Source: Antarcticimicrobium sp040365005 (GTDB lineage: Bacteria; Pseudomonadota; Alphaproteobacteria; Rhodobacterales; Rhodobacteraceae). Taken from it: a stretch of 64,000 nucleotides of DNA. The translations under genes and the position numbers were made by a program. The notes beneath the pieces are model-generated. The model was given only the letters and a program-made list of their open reading frames with translations, was not told the origin of the DNA and searched no databases. Location of the stretch: NCBI RefSeq assembly GCF_040365005.1, contig NZ_BAABWV010000004.1, positions 62,001 to 126,000 on the forward strand. The letters run 5' to 3'. Shown piece by piece: positions 34,912 through 43,137 of this stretch. Within the stretch, counting starts at the first letter, position 1, and each line of letters begins with the position of its first letter.

Positions 34912-35784
34912 TTACGCCTTTTTCCGTAAAAGCAGGGTCGTCCAGTCACCAATCTCCTCGCTTTCGACAAGATTGACCCCGGATCGTGCATAAACCGAAA
35001 TGACATCCTCGGCCTGCTCGTTGAGAATCCCCGACAGGATGGCATAGCCCTCGGGACGCAGATGCGCCGCAAGATCTGGCGCCAGCGCCACGAGCGGCCC
35101 TTTCAGGATATTGGCGAAGATCAGGTCATAGGGCGCCAGCGCCGCCAACTCGGGGTTGGCAAAGCCCGCCGCCTCGACACAGCGCACCCGGCCCGCCATG
35201 TCGTTGGCGCGCAGGTTCGCCTCGGCCACGTCCACCGCCACCTGGTCGATGTCGCTGGCGATGATCTCGCCGTCCCAGACTCGCGCCGCCGCCATCGCCA
35301 GCACCGCGGTGCCGCAGCCGATATCGGCCACCTTGTCGCCGACGAACCCGCCCTCGATCAGCCGGTCCAGCGCCCGCAGACAGCCCAGCGTGGTGCCGTG
35401 GTGCCCGGTGCCGAAGGCCATCGCCGCCTCGATCAGCAGCGGGATGCGGTCCGCCGGCACCTTGTCGGCATCATGGCTGCCGTAGACGAAAAAGCGTCCG
35501 GCCTCGACCGGCGCCAACTCGCGCCGCACATGGGCGACCCAATCGGTCTCGGGCAATTCCGAGACGGTGAACTCCCTGGCCCCGAAGGCGACCGACAACA
35601 GCGCCAGCGCGGCGATATCAGGGGTTTCGGTGAAATAGCCGCCAACCTCCCACAGGCCCGACCCATCCTCGACCTCGAACACGCCGACGCCGGTGGGCAC
35701 GGGTTCCAAACGTTCCATTGCCTCGCCCAGCGCCTCGGCCTGGGCTTTTCCGGACAGGGTGGTCAGCGCGGTAAAGGTGGGCAT
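34912..35784 (-). CDS. prmA: Ribosomal protein L11 methyltransferase PrmA
   Basis: A 290-residue SAM-dependent enzyme that trimethylates L11. The substrate-binding N-terminal part (about 1-120) precedes the Rossmann methyltransferase domain with VADIGCGTAVLAMAAARVW (motif I, about 158), GEIIASDIDQVAVDVAEANLRAN, and FANILKGPLVALAPDLA (the N-I-L/P-type motif). The length fits the family. It stands alone; the next gene upstream on this strand is separated by more than 60 bp on each side. Confidence 0.93.
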   Translation of the reverse strand: MPTFTALTTLSGKAQAEALGEAMERLEPVPTGVGVFEVEDGSGLWEVGGYFTETPDIAALALLSVAFGAREFTVSELPETDWVAHVRRELAPVEAGRFFVYGSHDADKVPADRIPLLIEAAMAFGTGHHGTTLGCLRALDRLIEGGFVGDKVADIGCGTAVLAMAAARVWDGEIIASDIDQVAVDVAEANLRANDMAGRVRCVEAAGFANPELAALAPYDLIFANILKGPLVALAPDLAAHLRPEGYAILSGILNEQAEDVISVYARSGVNLVESEEIGDWTTLLLRKKA

Positions 35785-35847
35785 GGGGCATCTCCTGCTA
35801 TACTGCGTCCGGCCCTAGGGCCGTGGCGGGGCAAGGTCAAGCGCGCC

Positions 35848-37080
35848 CTACTCCGCCGGGGCCGGTGCGAACCGGGCCAACACGGTTTCATTGCCCGGCT
35901 CCGGGTGGCGCGGGATCAGCATCGCCAGGCACAGCGAGGTCATCGCCATGCCGGCGGCCAGCCCGAACACCGCACCGGGCGAGGCCAGCCAGAGATAGCC
36001 CAGCAGCGCCGGCAGCACCACCGCCGCGATATGGTTGATGGTAAAGGCCACGGCGGCGGTGGGGGCGATATCGGCCGGGTCGGCGATCTTCTGGAAATAG
36101 GTCTTGAGCGCCAACGCCAGCGCAAAGAACATGTGATCCACCACGTAGAGCGCGGCGGCCAGCATCACGCCCCAGCCGAAATAGTAGATCCCGCCATAGG
36201 CCAGGAACACGATCACCAGCCCGGCATACTCGAATACCAGCGCGCGACGCTCGCCAAAGGTGCCGACGGCGCGGCCCACCAGCGGCGCGAACACCATGTT
36301 GGCCACAAGGTTGATCAGGAACAGCGCGGTGACCTGATGCACGTCAAAACCGAATTTCTCGACCATCATGAACCCGGCAAAGACGGTAAAGATCTGCCGC
36401 CGCGCGCCCGCCATGAACTGCAGCGCGTAATACAGCCAGTAGCGGCGGCGCAGCACCATCTTCTTGCTCTGCACGGTGTCGGCCTGGAACTGCGGGTACA
36501 ACAGCATGGCCGCCACCGCGACCAGCGCCGTGAACCCGCCCGCAAAGGCATAGACCACGTTATAGGTCAGCCCCAGCGGCTCCCAGAGCAGCACGATCAG
36601 CCCGTAGGAAACCAGCGTTGCCGCCGACCCGGCGGCCAGCAACCAGCCCAGCATGCGCGGCGCCCGGTCCTTGGGCAGCCATTGCAGCTGCAGCGACTGG
36701 TTCACCGTCTCGTAGTAATGGAACCCGATCGAGCTGAGCATGGTGATTACAAGGATACCGCCCAGCGAGGGGAACTGCGCGGTCAGCGCCGTCGCCACCC
36801 CCAGCAGCACCAGCGCGACCAGCCCCAGCACCTGTTCGCGCATCACCATCAGCACCGCGATCACCCCGATCGCGAGGAAGCCCGGGATCTCGCGCACCGT
36901 GTGCAGCCAGCCGATGTCGCTGCCGTCGAACTGCGCCACCTCGATGACGAAGTTGTTAAGCAGCGCCGACCAGGTGGCAAAGGCCACCGGCATGGCCACG
37001 GCCATCAGGAACAACAGCGCCACGGGGCGGCGCCAGACCGGCAGGTGCCGGGCCTCGGACAGGGGGATGGGCGTGCTCAT
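35848..37080 (-). CDS. MFS transporter, 12-segment
   Basis: A 410-residue major-facilitator protein. About twelve hydrophobic segments are visible: VALLFLMAVAMPVAFATWSALL, FLAIGVIAVLMVM, VLGLVALVLLGVATAL, ILVITMLSSIGFHYYE, and so on. The loop RRRYWLYYALQFMAGARRQIFTVFAGFMM lies near the middle. I cannot assign a substrate. The start codon sits at the left edge of a divergent promoter region shared with the YeeE/YedE gene, which may mean shared control or just proximity. Confidence 0.82.
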   Translation of the reverse strand: MSTPIPLSEARHLPVWRRPVALLFLMAVAMPVAFATWSALLNNFVIEVAQFDGSDIGWLHTVREIPGFLAIGVIAVLMVMREQVLGLVALVLLGVATALTAQFPSLGGILVITMLSSIGFHYYETVNQSLQLQWLPKDRAPRMLGWLLAAGSAATLVSYGLIVLLWEPLGLTYNVVYAFAGGFTALVAVAAMLLYPQFQADTVQSKKMVLRRRYWLYYALQFMAGARRQIFTVFAGFMMVEKFGFDVHQVTALFLINLVANMVFAPLVGRAVGTFGERRALVFEYAGLVIVFLAYGGIYYFGWGVMLAAALYVVDHMFFALALALKTYFQKIADPADIAPTAAVAFTINHIAAVVLPALLGYLWLASPGAVFGLAAGMAMTSLCLAMLIPRHPEPGNETVLARFAPAPAE

Positions 37081-37152
37081 GACCCAGTCTCATACGCCGC
37101 TTGCGCAACCTTGGCGAGGACAAAACCCCGCCCGCGCATCTGATCTGCATCA

Positions 37153-37198
37153 TTGCGGCAACCGGCCCCGACCGATATATTTGACGGCGTGAATATAT
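37153..37198 (+). promoter_or_regulatory. Promoter with palindromic operator for the YeeE/YedE gene
   Basis: ATATATT (37175-37181) and AATATAT (37192-37198) form a perfect 7-bp inverted repeat with a 10-base spacer. The left arm contains a -10 candidate TATATT (37176-37181), with TTGCGG (37153-37158) 17 bp upstream as -35. The inner part reads ATTT-N8-GAAT, one mismatch from ATTC-N8-GAAT, which I recall as the SqrR/BigR operator pattern of persulfide-sensing ArsR repressors. A repressor bound here would block the -10 box. Confidence 0.55.
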
Positions 37199-37211
37199 GG
37201 GAGGGCAGGCG

Positions 37212-38273
37212 ATGGATCTGGTCGCAGTCGTGGAGCGGATCGGCGAGGCCCCGACAGCGGCGCTGTTCGGATTGATCACCGGAATCGTATTCGGCGTGGC
37301 GGCCCAGCGGTCGCGGTTCTGCCTGCGCGCCGCCACCGTGGAGTTTGCCCGCGGCGCGATGGGGTCCAAGGTGTCGGTCTGGCTGCTCACCTTCTCCACC
37401 GCCGTGGTCTGGGTGCAGGCGGCGCAGCTTCTCGGCCTGATGGACAGCGCCGACGCCCGCATGATGGCCGTCCCGGGAAGCTGGTCGGGCGCGGTGATCG
37501 GCGGGTTGCTGTTCGGCTCCGGCATGGTGCTGGCGCGGGGCTGTTCGGGGCGGCTGCTGGTACTGGCCGCCACCGGAAACCTGCGCTCGGTGGTGTCGGG
37601 CCTGATCTTCGCCGTCGTCGCGCAGATGAGCCTTTCCGGCCTGCTTGCGCCGCTGCGTGACCGGCTCGCGGCGCTCTGGATCACCGAGGGCGGGCGCAAC
37701 ATGGACCTTCTGGCCGCGCTGGGCCTGCCGACCTATGGCGGGCTGGTGCTGGGCGTGGGGATCGCGGCGCTGGCGCTGGCGCTGGCGCGGCGCAACCGCA
37801 TCGGCGCCCGGCGGCTGATCTTCGCCTCCGGGGTCGGGTTCTCGGTCGCGCTGGGTTGGGTGCTGACCTATTCGCTGGCCCAGGTCGCCTTCGAGCCGCT
37901 GCAGATCGAAAGCGCCACCTTCACCGGCCCCTCGGCCCATACGCTGATGTTCTTCCTCGAACGCGACGCGATCCTCGAATTCGACGTCGGCCTGGTGCCC
38001 GGCGTCTTCATCGGCGCGATGATCGCCGCCAGCCTCGCCGGCGAGATGCGGATCCAAGCCTTCGACGGCCCGGTGACCATGCGCAAGGCGATGATCGGCG
38101 CGGCGATGATGGGCTTTGGCGGCATGCTGGCCGGTGGCTGCGCCATCGGCGCCGGCGTCACCGGCGGCTCGATCTTCGCCGGCACGGCATGGGCGGCGCT
38201 GTTCTTCATGTGGGTGGGGGCGATGGCCACCGATTTCCTGGTCGATCAACCGGGCAGCACGGTGACCGCCTGA
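37212..38273 (+). CDS. YeeE/YedE-family (TsuA-like) sulfur-compound transporter
   Basis: A 353-residue integral membrane protein of the YeeE/YedE family, whose characterised member TsuA imports thiosulfate. Three conserved cysteine sites line the path: QRSRFCLRAA (about 39), LARGCSGRLLV (about 111) and LAGGCAIGAGVTGGS (about 307). Two internal repeats with GLITGIVFG and GVFIGAMIAA segments fit the fold. ATG 37212 is preceded by GGGAGGGCAGG. The operator over its promoter suggests control by sulfur state; the substrate may be thiosulfate or another sulfur species. Confidence 0.85.
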   Translation: MDLVAVVERIGEAPTAALFGLITGIVFGVAAQRSRFCLRAATVEFARGAMGSKVSVWLLTFSTAVVWVQAAQLLGLMDSADARMMAVPGSWSGAVIGGLLFGSGMVLARGCSGRLLVLAATGNLRSVVSGLIFAVVAQMSLSGLLAPLRDRLAALWITEGGRNMDLLAALGLPTYGGLVLGVGIAALALALARRNRIGARRLIFASGVGFSVALGWVLTYSLAQVAFEPLQIESATFTGPSAHTLMFFLERDAILEFDVGLVPGVFIGAMIAASLAGEMRIQAFDGPVTMRKAMIGAAMMGFGGMLAGGCAIGAGVTGGSIFAGTAWAALFFMWVGAMATDFLVDQPGSTVTA

Positions 38274-38285
38274 GGCCGCCCCCGG

Positions 38286-38325
38286 CTTCTTCTCTTTGCC
38301 AAATACTCCCGCCGGAGGCTCCGAC
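38286..38325 (-). repeat. 40-bp intergenic repeat, copy 1 (downstream of priA)
   Basis: This 40-bp sequence matches 59678-59717 at 38 of 40 positions. Read on the minus strand it runs GGAGCCTCCGGCGGGAGTAT then TTGGC. It contains a CTCC-GGCG-GGAG hairpin followed by TATTTGG, so it looks like a terminator-type element. It starts 27 bp after the priA stop, in the same orientation as priA. Confidence 0.75.
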
Positions 38326-38352
38326 ACCTGCCGCGGGAGGCCAACCCGGCCC

Positions 38353-40566
38353 CTAGAGAAAACTCTGCGGGTCGATATCCACGCTCAGCCGAAGATCGCC
38401 CTTCAGCCGCACCGGCGCCAGCCAGCGGATCAGCGCCGCCTGCAATGGCGCGCCCTTGGCCGCCTTGACCAACAGCCGCACCCGGTGGCGGCCGCGAATG
38501 CGCGCGATCGGCGCCGGCGCCGGGCCGAAGACCTGCGCGCCGATCTCGCGCAGCGCGCCGTCGTTGCGGGCCAGCGCATTGCCCAGGTCGAACACCGCTC
38601 CCGGGTCGGTGCCCGACAGGATGATCCCGGCCATGCGTCCGTAGGGCGGCACGCCGGCCGCCTGCCGCTCGGCCGCCTCCGCACGCCAGAACCCCTCCTC
38701 GTCGCCGGCCAGGATGGCGCGGATCACCGGGTGCTCGGGCTGAAAGGTCTGCAACAGCGCCAGCCCCGGCTTGTCCGCCCGCCCGGCGCGTCCGGCGACC
38801 TGCCGCATCAGTTGAAAGGTCCGTTCCGCCGCCCGCAGATCCGAGCCCTGCAACCCCAGGTCGGCGTCGATAACCCCCACCAACGTCAGCTTGGGAAAAT
38901 TGTGCCCCTTGGCCACCAGCTGGGTGCCGATGATGATGTCGGCGCCGCCGGCCCCGATCTCGACGATCTTTTCCTTCAGCGCCCGCGCACTGGCGAACAG
39001 GTCCGAACTCAGCACCGCGATCCGCGCCTCGGGGAACAGCGTCGCGGTCTCCTCGGCCAACCGCTCGATGCCCGGGCCGACCGGCGCCAGCCGCCCCTCC
39101 ACCCCGCAGGACGGGCAGGCCTCGGGCATCGGCTTGGTCTCGCCGCACTGGTGGCACATCAGCCGCTTCTGGAACCGGTGCTCGACCATCCGCGCATCGC
39201 AGAAATCGCAGGCGATCTGGTGGCCGCAGGCCCGGCAGATCGTCACCGGCGCATAGCCGCGACGGTTGAGGAACAGCAGCGCCTGCTCGCCGGCCTCCAT
39301 CCGCGCCTGAACCGCCCCGCGCAAGCTGGGCGAGATCCAGGTGCCCGATTGCAGCTTTTCGGCGCGCATGTCGATCGCCCGCATCTCGGGCAGCACCGCG
39401 TCACCGAACCGCGCGGTCAGGTCCAGCCGGTCATACTTGCCCGCCTCGGCGTTGGCCCAGCTTTCCAGCGACGGCGTCGCGCTGGCCAACACCACCCGCG
39501 CGTCGGCCATCGCCGCCCGCAGCACCGCCATGTCGCGGGCGTTGTACAGCACTCCGTCCTCTTGTTTGTACGAGGTGTCGTGTTCCTCGTCGACGATGAT
39601 CAGCCCGAGGTCGCGGAACGGCAGGAACAGGGCCGAGCGCGCGCCGACCACCAGTTGCGCACCGCCCTGCCCGACCATCCGCCAGATCCGCCGCCGCTCG
39701 GTCATCGTGGCGCCGGAATGCCACTCGGCGGGTTTCGCGCCGAACCGCGCCTCGACCCGGGTCAGGAACTCCGCCGTCAGCGCGATCTCGGGCAGCAGCA
39801 CCAGCGCCTGCCGCCCCATCGCCAGGCATTCCGCCACCGCCTCGAGATAGACCTCGGTCTTGCCCGAGCCGGTCACCCCCTTGAGCAGCGTGGTGCCATA
39901 TTGTCGACTGCGCAGATGCCCGCGCAGCACATCCGCCGCCGTCGCCTGGTCCTCGGTCAGCGGCTTGCCGGGCCGGGCCGGGTCCAGCGTGGCGAACGGC
40001 AGGTCGCGCGGGCTGTCCTCCTCGCGCACGGCACCATGCTTCACCAGCCCCTTGACGACCGAGGTCGTCACCCCCGCCATCTCGGCCAGTTCCTTCAGCG
40101 TGAAGGCCAGCCCGCCGTAACTCTCCAGCACCTCCAGCACCCGGTGCCGGGCATCGGTCATCCGGTCCGGTTCGCCACTGCCCCGGCGATAGATCTTGCG
40201 CATCGAGGGCGGATCGCCCAGCCCCGGCGCGCGCATCGCCAGCCGCAGCATCACCGGCATCGGCGTCAGGGTGTACTCGGCCGCGCGGGTGAGAAAGGCG
40301 TGCATCTCATCGCGCATCGGGGCCACGTCCAGCACCCGGATCACCGACCGGATCTTCGATCGGTCGAAATCACCGCGTCCCGGTCCCCAGATCACGCCCA
40401 GCACCTTGCGCGGTCCCAGCGGCACCTCGACGAAATCGCCCAGCACGCAGCCGCCCTCGGGCGCGCGGTAATCCAGCGTGCGATCAAGCGGCTGGGTGGT
40501 CTGCACCGCCACAAGATCGCCCGCGTCGAACATGCCCCGCCCGCCGTGGTTCCGCCCGTCCGTCAT
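38353..40566 (-). CDS. priA: Primosomal helicase PriA
   Basis: A 737-residue replication-restart helicase. An N-terminal 3'BD-like DNA-binding part (about 1-110) and winged helix precede the helicase core: Walker A GVTGSGKTEVYLEAV (about 225), Walker B LIIVDEEHDTSYKQEDG, motif III VLASATPSLESW, and GTQLVAKGHNFPKLTLVGV. The zinc-binding loop has eight cysteines in CRACGHQIACDFCDARMVEH and CHQCGETKPMPEACPSCG. It reloads the replisome at collapsed forks. Confidence 0.97.
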   Translation of the reverse strand: MTDGRNHGGRGMFDAGDLVAVQTTQPLDRTLDYRAPEGGCVLGDFVEVPLGPRKVLGVIWGPGRGDFDRSKIRSVIRVLDVAPMRDEMHAFLTRAAEYTLTPMPVMLRLAMRAPGLGDPPSMRKIYRRGSGEPDRMTDARHRVLEVLESYGGLAFTLKELAEMAGVTTSVVKGLVKHGAVREEDSPRDLPFATLDPARPGKPLTEDQATAADVLRGHLRSRQYGTTLLKGVTGSGKTEVYLEAVAECLAMGRQALVLLPEIALTAEFLTRVEARFGAKPAEWHSGATMTERRRIWRMVGQGGAQLVVGARSALFLPFRDLGLIIVDEEHDTSYKQEDGVLYNARDMAVLRAAMADARVVLASATPSLESWANAEAGKYDRLDLTARFGDAVLPEMRAIDMRAEKLQSGTWISPSLRGAVQARMEAGEQALLFLNRRGYAPVTICRACGHQIACDFCDARMVEHRFQKRLMCHQCGETKPMPEACPSCGVEGRLAPVGPGIERLAEETATLFPEARIAVLSSDLFASARALKEKIVEIGAGGADIIIGTQLVAKGHNFPKLTLVGVIDADLGLQGSDLRAAERTFQLMRQVAGRAGRADKPGLALLQTFQPEHPVIRAILAGDEEGFWRAEAAERQAAGVPPYGRMAGIILSGTDPGAVFDLGNALARNDGALREIGAQVFGPAPAPIARIRGRHRVRLLVKAAKGAPLQAALIRWLAPVRLKGDLRLSVDIDPQSFL

Positions 40567-40668
40567 GCCGTTCGCGCCATCCTCCGTTGATGCGCGGGGG
40601 GTTCCCGCCTTTCCCTTCCTGAGGTAAAGGCAAGGCCAAGCAAGGCCAACCCATCAAAGGATGCCCCC

Positions 40669-41322
40669 ATGAGATTCTTCGTAGACACCGCCGAGATCGA
40701 CGCCATCGCCGAACTGAACGACCTGGGCATGGTCGACGGCGTCACCACCAACCCCTCGCTGATCATGAAATCGGGGCGCGACATCCTCGAGGTGACCAGG
40801 GAGATCTGCGCGCTGGTCGACGGGCCGGTCTCTGCCGAGGTGGTCGCGACCGAGGCCGACGCGATGATCGCCGAGGGCCGCAAACTGGCCGAGATCGCCG
40901 ATAACATCGCCGTCAAGGTGCCGCTGACCTGGGACGGGCTCAAGGCCTGCAAGGTGCTCTCGGACGAGGGCCGCATGGTCAACGTGACGCTGTGCTTTTC
41001 CGCCAACCAGGCGCTGCTGGCGGCCAAGGCCGGCGCGACCTTCATCAGCCCCTTCATCGGCCGGCTCGACGACATCAACATCGACGGGATGGAGCTGATC
41101 GCCGACATCCGCACCATCTACGACAACTACGGCTTTGACACCCAGATCCTCGCCGCCTCGATCCGCACGGTGAACCACGTGACCGAGGCCGCCCGCATCG
41201 GCGCCGACGTGATGACCGCGCCGCCGGCGGTGATCAAGGCGATGGCCAACCACCCGCTGACCGACAAGGGGCTGGATGCCTTCATGAAGGATTGGGCCAA
41301 GACCGGTCAGAAAATCCTCTGA
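40669..41322 (+). CDS. Small transaldolase / fructose-6-phosphate aldolase-type enzyme
   Basis: A 217-residue TIM-barrel aldolase of the short transaldolase (TalC/FSA) class. The Schiff-base lysine is in NIAVKVPLTWDGLKA (about residue 86). Other blocks are MRFFVDTAEIDAIAELND at the start, GVTTNPSLI, NVTLCFSANQALLAAKAGATFISPFIGR and the tail KGLDAFMKDW. Most such enzymes in Proteobacteria act as transaldolases of the pentose phosphate pathway; fructose-6-phosphate aldolase activity is possible. AAAGGA lies 8 bases before the ATG. It is divergent from priA over 102 bp. Confidence 0.92.
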   Translation: MRFFVDTAEIDAIAELNDLGMVDGVTTNPSLIMKSGRDILEVTREICALVDGPVSAEVVATEADAMIAEGRKLAEIADNIAVKVPLTWDGLKACKVLSDEGRMVNVTLCFSANQALLAAKAGATFISPFIGRLDDINIDGMELIADIRTIYDNYGFDTQILAASIRTVNHVTEAARIGADVMTAPPAVIKAMANHPLTDKGLDAFMKDWAKTGQKIL

Positions 41323-41348
41323 TCCCGCGCTGAACGGGGTCCAAGGAC

Positions 41349-41398
41349 CGGGTTTTCGCGGAATCGTCGGATTTTTCGGCCCAATTCCGCGAAACCCG
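41349..41398. repeat. Long near-perfect inverted repeat between the transaldolase gene and DUF484
   Basis: CGGGTTTTCGCGGAAT (41349-41364) and ATTCCGCGAAACCCG (41384-41398) are inverse complements but for one extra T. The 19-base loop contains ATTTTT. It could be a terminator for the transaldolase gene or an operator: a -10-like TATAAG (41402-41407) follows right after and faces DUF484. Confidence 0.6.
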
Positions 41399-41432
41399 TG
41401 ATATAAGGCGCGCAAGACCAAAAGAGGCGGAC

Positions 41433-42140
41433 ATGAGCAGCAGCCCGAAACTGGAAGACAACCTGCGCGCGGCGATCATCGCGAAACCCGACGCGATTCT
41501 CGAGGATCGCGACGTGATGCACGCGCTGATCGCGGCCAACGAACGTGCGATGGGCGGCAATATCGTCGACCTGCGCGGCATCGCGATGGAACGGCTCGAG
41601 GCCCGGCTCGACCGGCTCGAGGACACCCACCGCAGCGTCATCGCCGCCGCTTACGAAAATCTCTCGGGCACCAACCAGGTGCATCGCGCCATCCTGCGGA
41701 TGCTCGACCCGACCGAGTTCGAGGTGTTCCTGCGCGACCTCGGCGGCGAGGTGGCCGAGATCCTGCGCGTCGATACCATCCGGCTGGTGCTGGAAACCGC
41801 GCAGAACGGCGAGGATCCGGCGGTCAGCCGCCTCGACGGGGTGCTGGTGCTGACCGGGCCGGGGTTCGTCGACGACTTCCTGACCCAGGGCCGTGGCGGC
41901 CAGCCGCGTCAGGTCACCCTGCGCCAGCTGCAGAAGGGGTCCGAGCGGATCTATGGCAAATCGGCCGAGTTCATCCGCTCCGAGGCCGCGCTGCGGCTCG
42001 ATTTCGGCGCCGGCCGCCTGCCCGGCCTGCTGGTGATGGGCGCCGAGGATCCGCATCAGTTCACCCCCCAGCACGGCACCGACCTGCTGGCCTTCTTTGC
42101 CGGCGTGTTCGAACGCACGATGCGCCACTGGCTCAAGTGA
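41433..42140 (+). CDS. DUF484 family protein upstream of xerC
   Basis: A 235-residue soluble protein of the DUF484 family, a GAF-like fold that precedes xerC in many Proteobacteria. The helix rich in charge (LRGIAMERLEARLDRLEDTHRSVIAAAYEN) near residues 47-76 forms a coiled coil. The rest is the GAF-like core (LVMGAEDPHQFTPQHGTDLLAFFAGVFERTM at the end). Function is unknown, perhaps linked with XerC or membrane stress. AAGAGGCGG precedes the ATG; its stop overlaps the GTG of xerC. Confidence 0.88.
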   Translation: MSSSPKLEDNLRAAIIAKPDAILEDRDVMHALIAANERAMGGNIVDLRGIAMERLEARLDRLEDTHRSVIAAAYENLSGTNQVHRAILRMLDPTEFEVFLRDLGGEVAEILRVDTIRLVLETAQNGEDPAVSRLDGVLVLTGPGFVDDFLTQGRGGQPRQVTLRQLQKGSERIYGKSAEFIRSEAALRLDFGAGRLPGLLVMGAEDPHQFTPQHGTDLLAFFAGVFERTMRHWLK

Positions 42141-43060
42141 GCCTCGAGATCTCGGCCGCCTGCCGCGATGCGCTGCAGGATTGGCTGAACCGGCAAAGCG
42201 CGCTCTCGGGCGCGGCACAGAACACCCTGACCGCCTACCGCACCGATGTGGCCGGTTTCCTCGCCTTCATGGCCGAGCATCGCGGCGGCCCGCAGGGCAT
42301 GGCCGCGCTGCAACAGATCACCGTCACCGACATGCGCGCCTGGATGGCGCAGGCACGCGGCACCGGCATTTCCTCGCGCTCGCTGGCGCGCAAGCTCTCG
42401 GCGGTCAAAAGCTTCTACCGCTGGCTGGCCGAGCGCGAAGGGTTCGACCCCACCGCCGTGCTGGCCGCCCGCTCGCCCAAGTTCCAGAAGAAACTGCCGC
42501 GCCCGCTGGCCCCCGACGCCGCCCGCGCGGTGATCGACACCGTCGAGCTGCAATCGCAGACGCCCTGGGTCGCGGCCCGCGACGTGGCCGTGATCACGCT
42601 GCTCTATGGCTGCGGGCTGCGCATCTCCGAGGCGCTGGGTCTCACCGGCGCCGACGCGCCGCTGGGCGCCAGCCTGCGCATCCTCGGCAAGGGCGGCAAG
42701 GAACGGGTGGTGCCGGTCCTGCCCGCCGCGCGCGACGCGGTCGATGCCTACCTGCGGCTCTGCCCGCACCCGAAGGACCCCAAGGCCCCGCTGTTTCGCG
42801 GCGTGCGCGGCGGCGCGTTGAACGCGCGGCTGATCCGCGGCGCGATGGCGCAGGTGCGGATGCAGCTCGGCCTGCCGGCCTCGGCCACGCCACATGCCAT
42901 GCGCCACAGCTTCGCCACCCACCTGCTCGAGGCCGGCGGCGATCTGCGGTCGATACAGGAACTCCTGGGCCATGCCTCGCTGTCGACGACCCAGGCCTAT
43001 ACCGCCGTGGATACCGCCCACCTGATGGAGGTCTACGCCCGCAGCCACCCCAAGGCGTAG
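42137..43060 (+). CDS. xerC: Tyrosine recombinase XerC
   Basis: A 307-residue site-specific recombinase that resolves chromosome dimers at dif together with XerD. A SAM-like core-binding domain covers about 1-100 and the catalytic domain the rest: Arg in YGCGLRISEALGL (about 160), Lys in GKGGKERVVPV, HAMRHSFATHLLEAGGDLRS (His-Arg) and LLGHASLSTTQAYTAVD (His and the nucleophile Tyr). The start is a GTG overlapping the DUF484 stop (GTGA). The linkage to DUF484 separates it from XerD and phage integrases. Confidence 0.94.
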   Translation: MSLEISAACRDALQDWLNRQSALSGAAQNTLTAYRTDVAGFLAFMAEHRGGPQGMAALQQITVTDMRAWMAQARGTGISSRSLARKLSAVKSFYRWLAEREGFDPTAVLAARSPKFQKKLPRPLAPDAARAVIDTVELQSQTPWVAARDVAVITLLYGCGLRISEALGLTGADAPLGASLRILGKGGKERVVPVLPAARDAVDAYLRLCPHPKDPKAPLFRGVRGGALNARLIRGAMAQVRMQLGLPASATPHAMRHSFATHLLEAGGDLRSIQELLGHASLSTTQAYTAVDTAHLMEVYARSHPKA

Positions 43061-43137
43061 GACCGCCGCGACGGAACCGGGCAAGACAAACTCGCGCAGC
43101 AATTGCGATTTGCCTGATTTTGCGCCATGACGGTCCC

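Noticed and set aside
38296..40590. A 764-codon plus-strand open frame opposite priA
   Set aside because: Low-complexity Arg/Gln-rich translation without motifs; priA on the minus strand is complete.
40630..40668. Short direct repeat AAGGCCAA before the small transaldolase gene
   Set aside because: Two 8-base copies 10 bp apart in GC-rich DNA are not convincing as an operator.
42137..43060. XerC as an integrase marking a genomic island
   Set aside because: It is coupled to DUF484 in the normal housekeeping order, and no attachment repeats, tRNA or phage genes are near.
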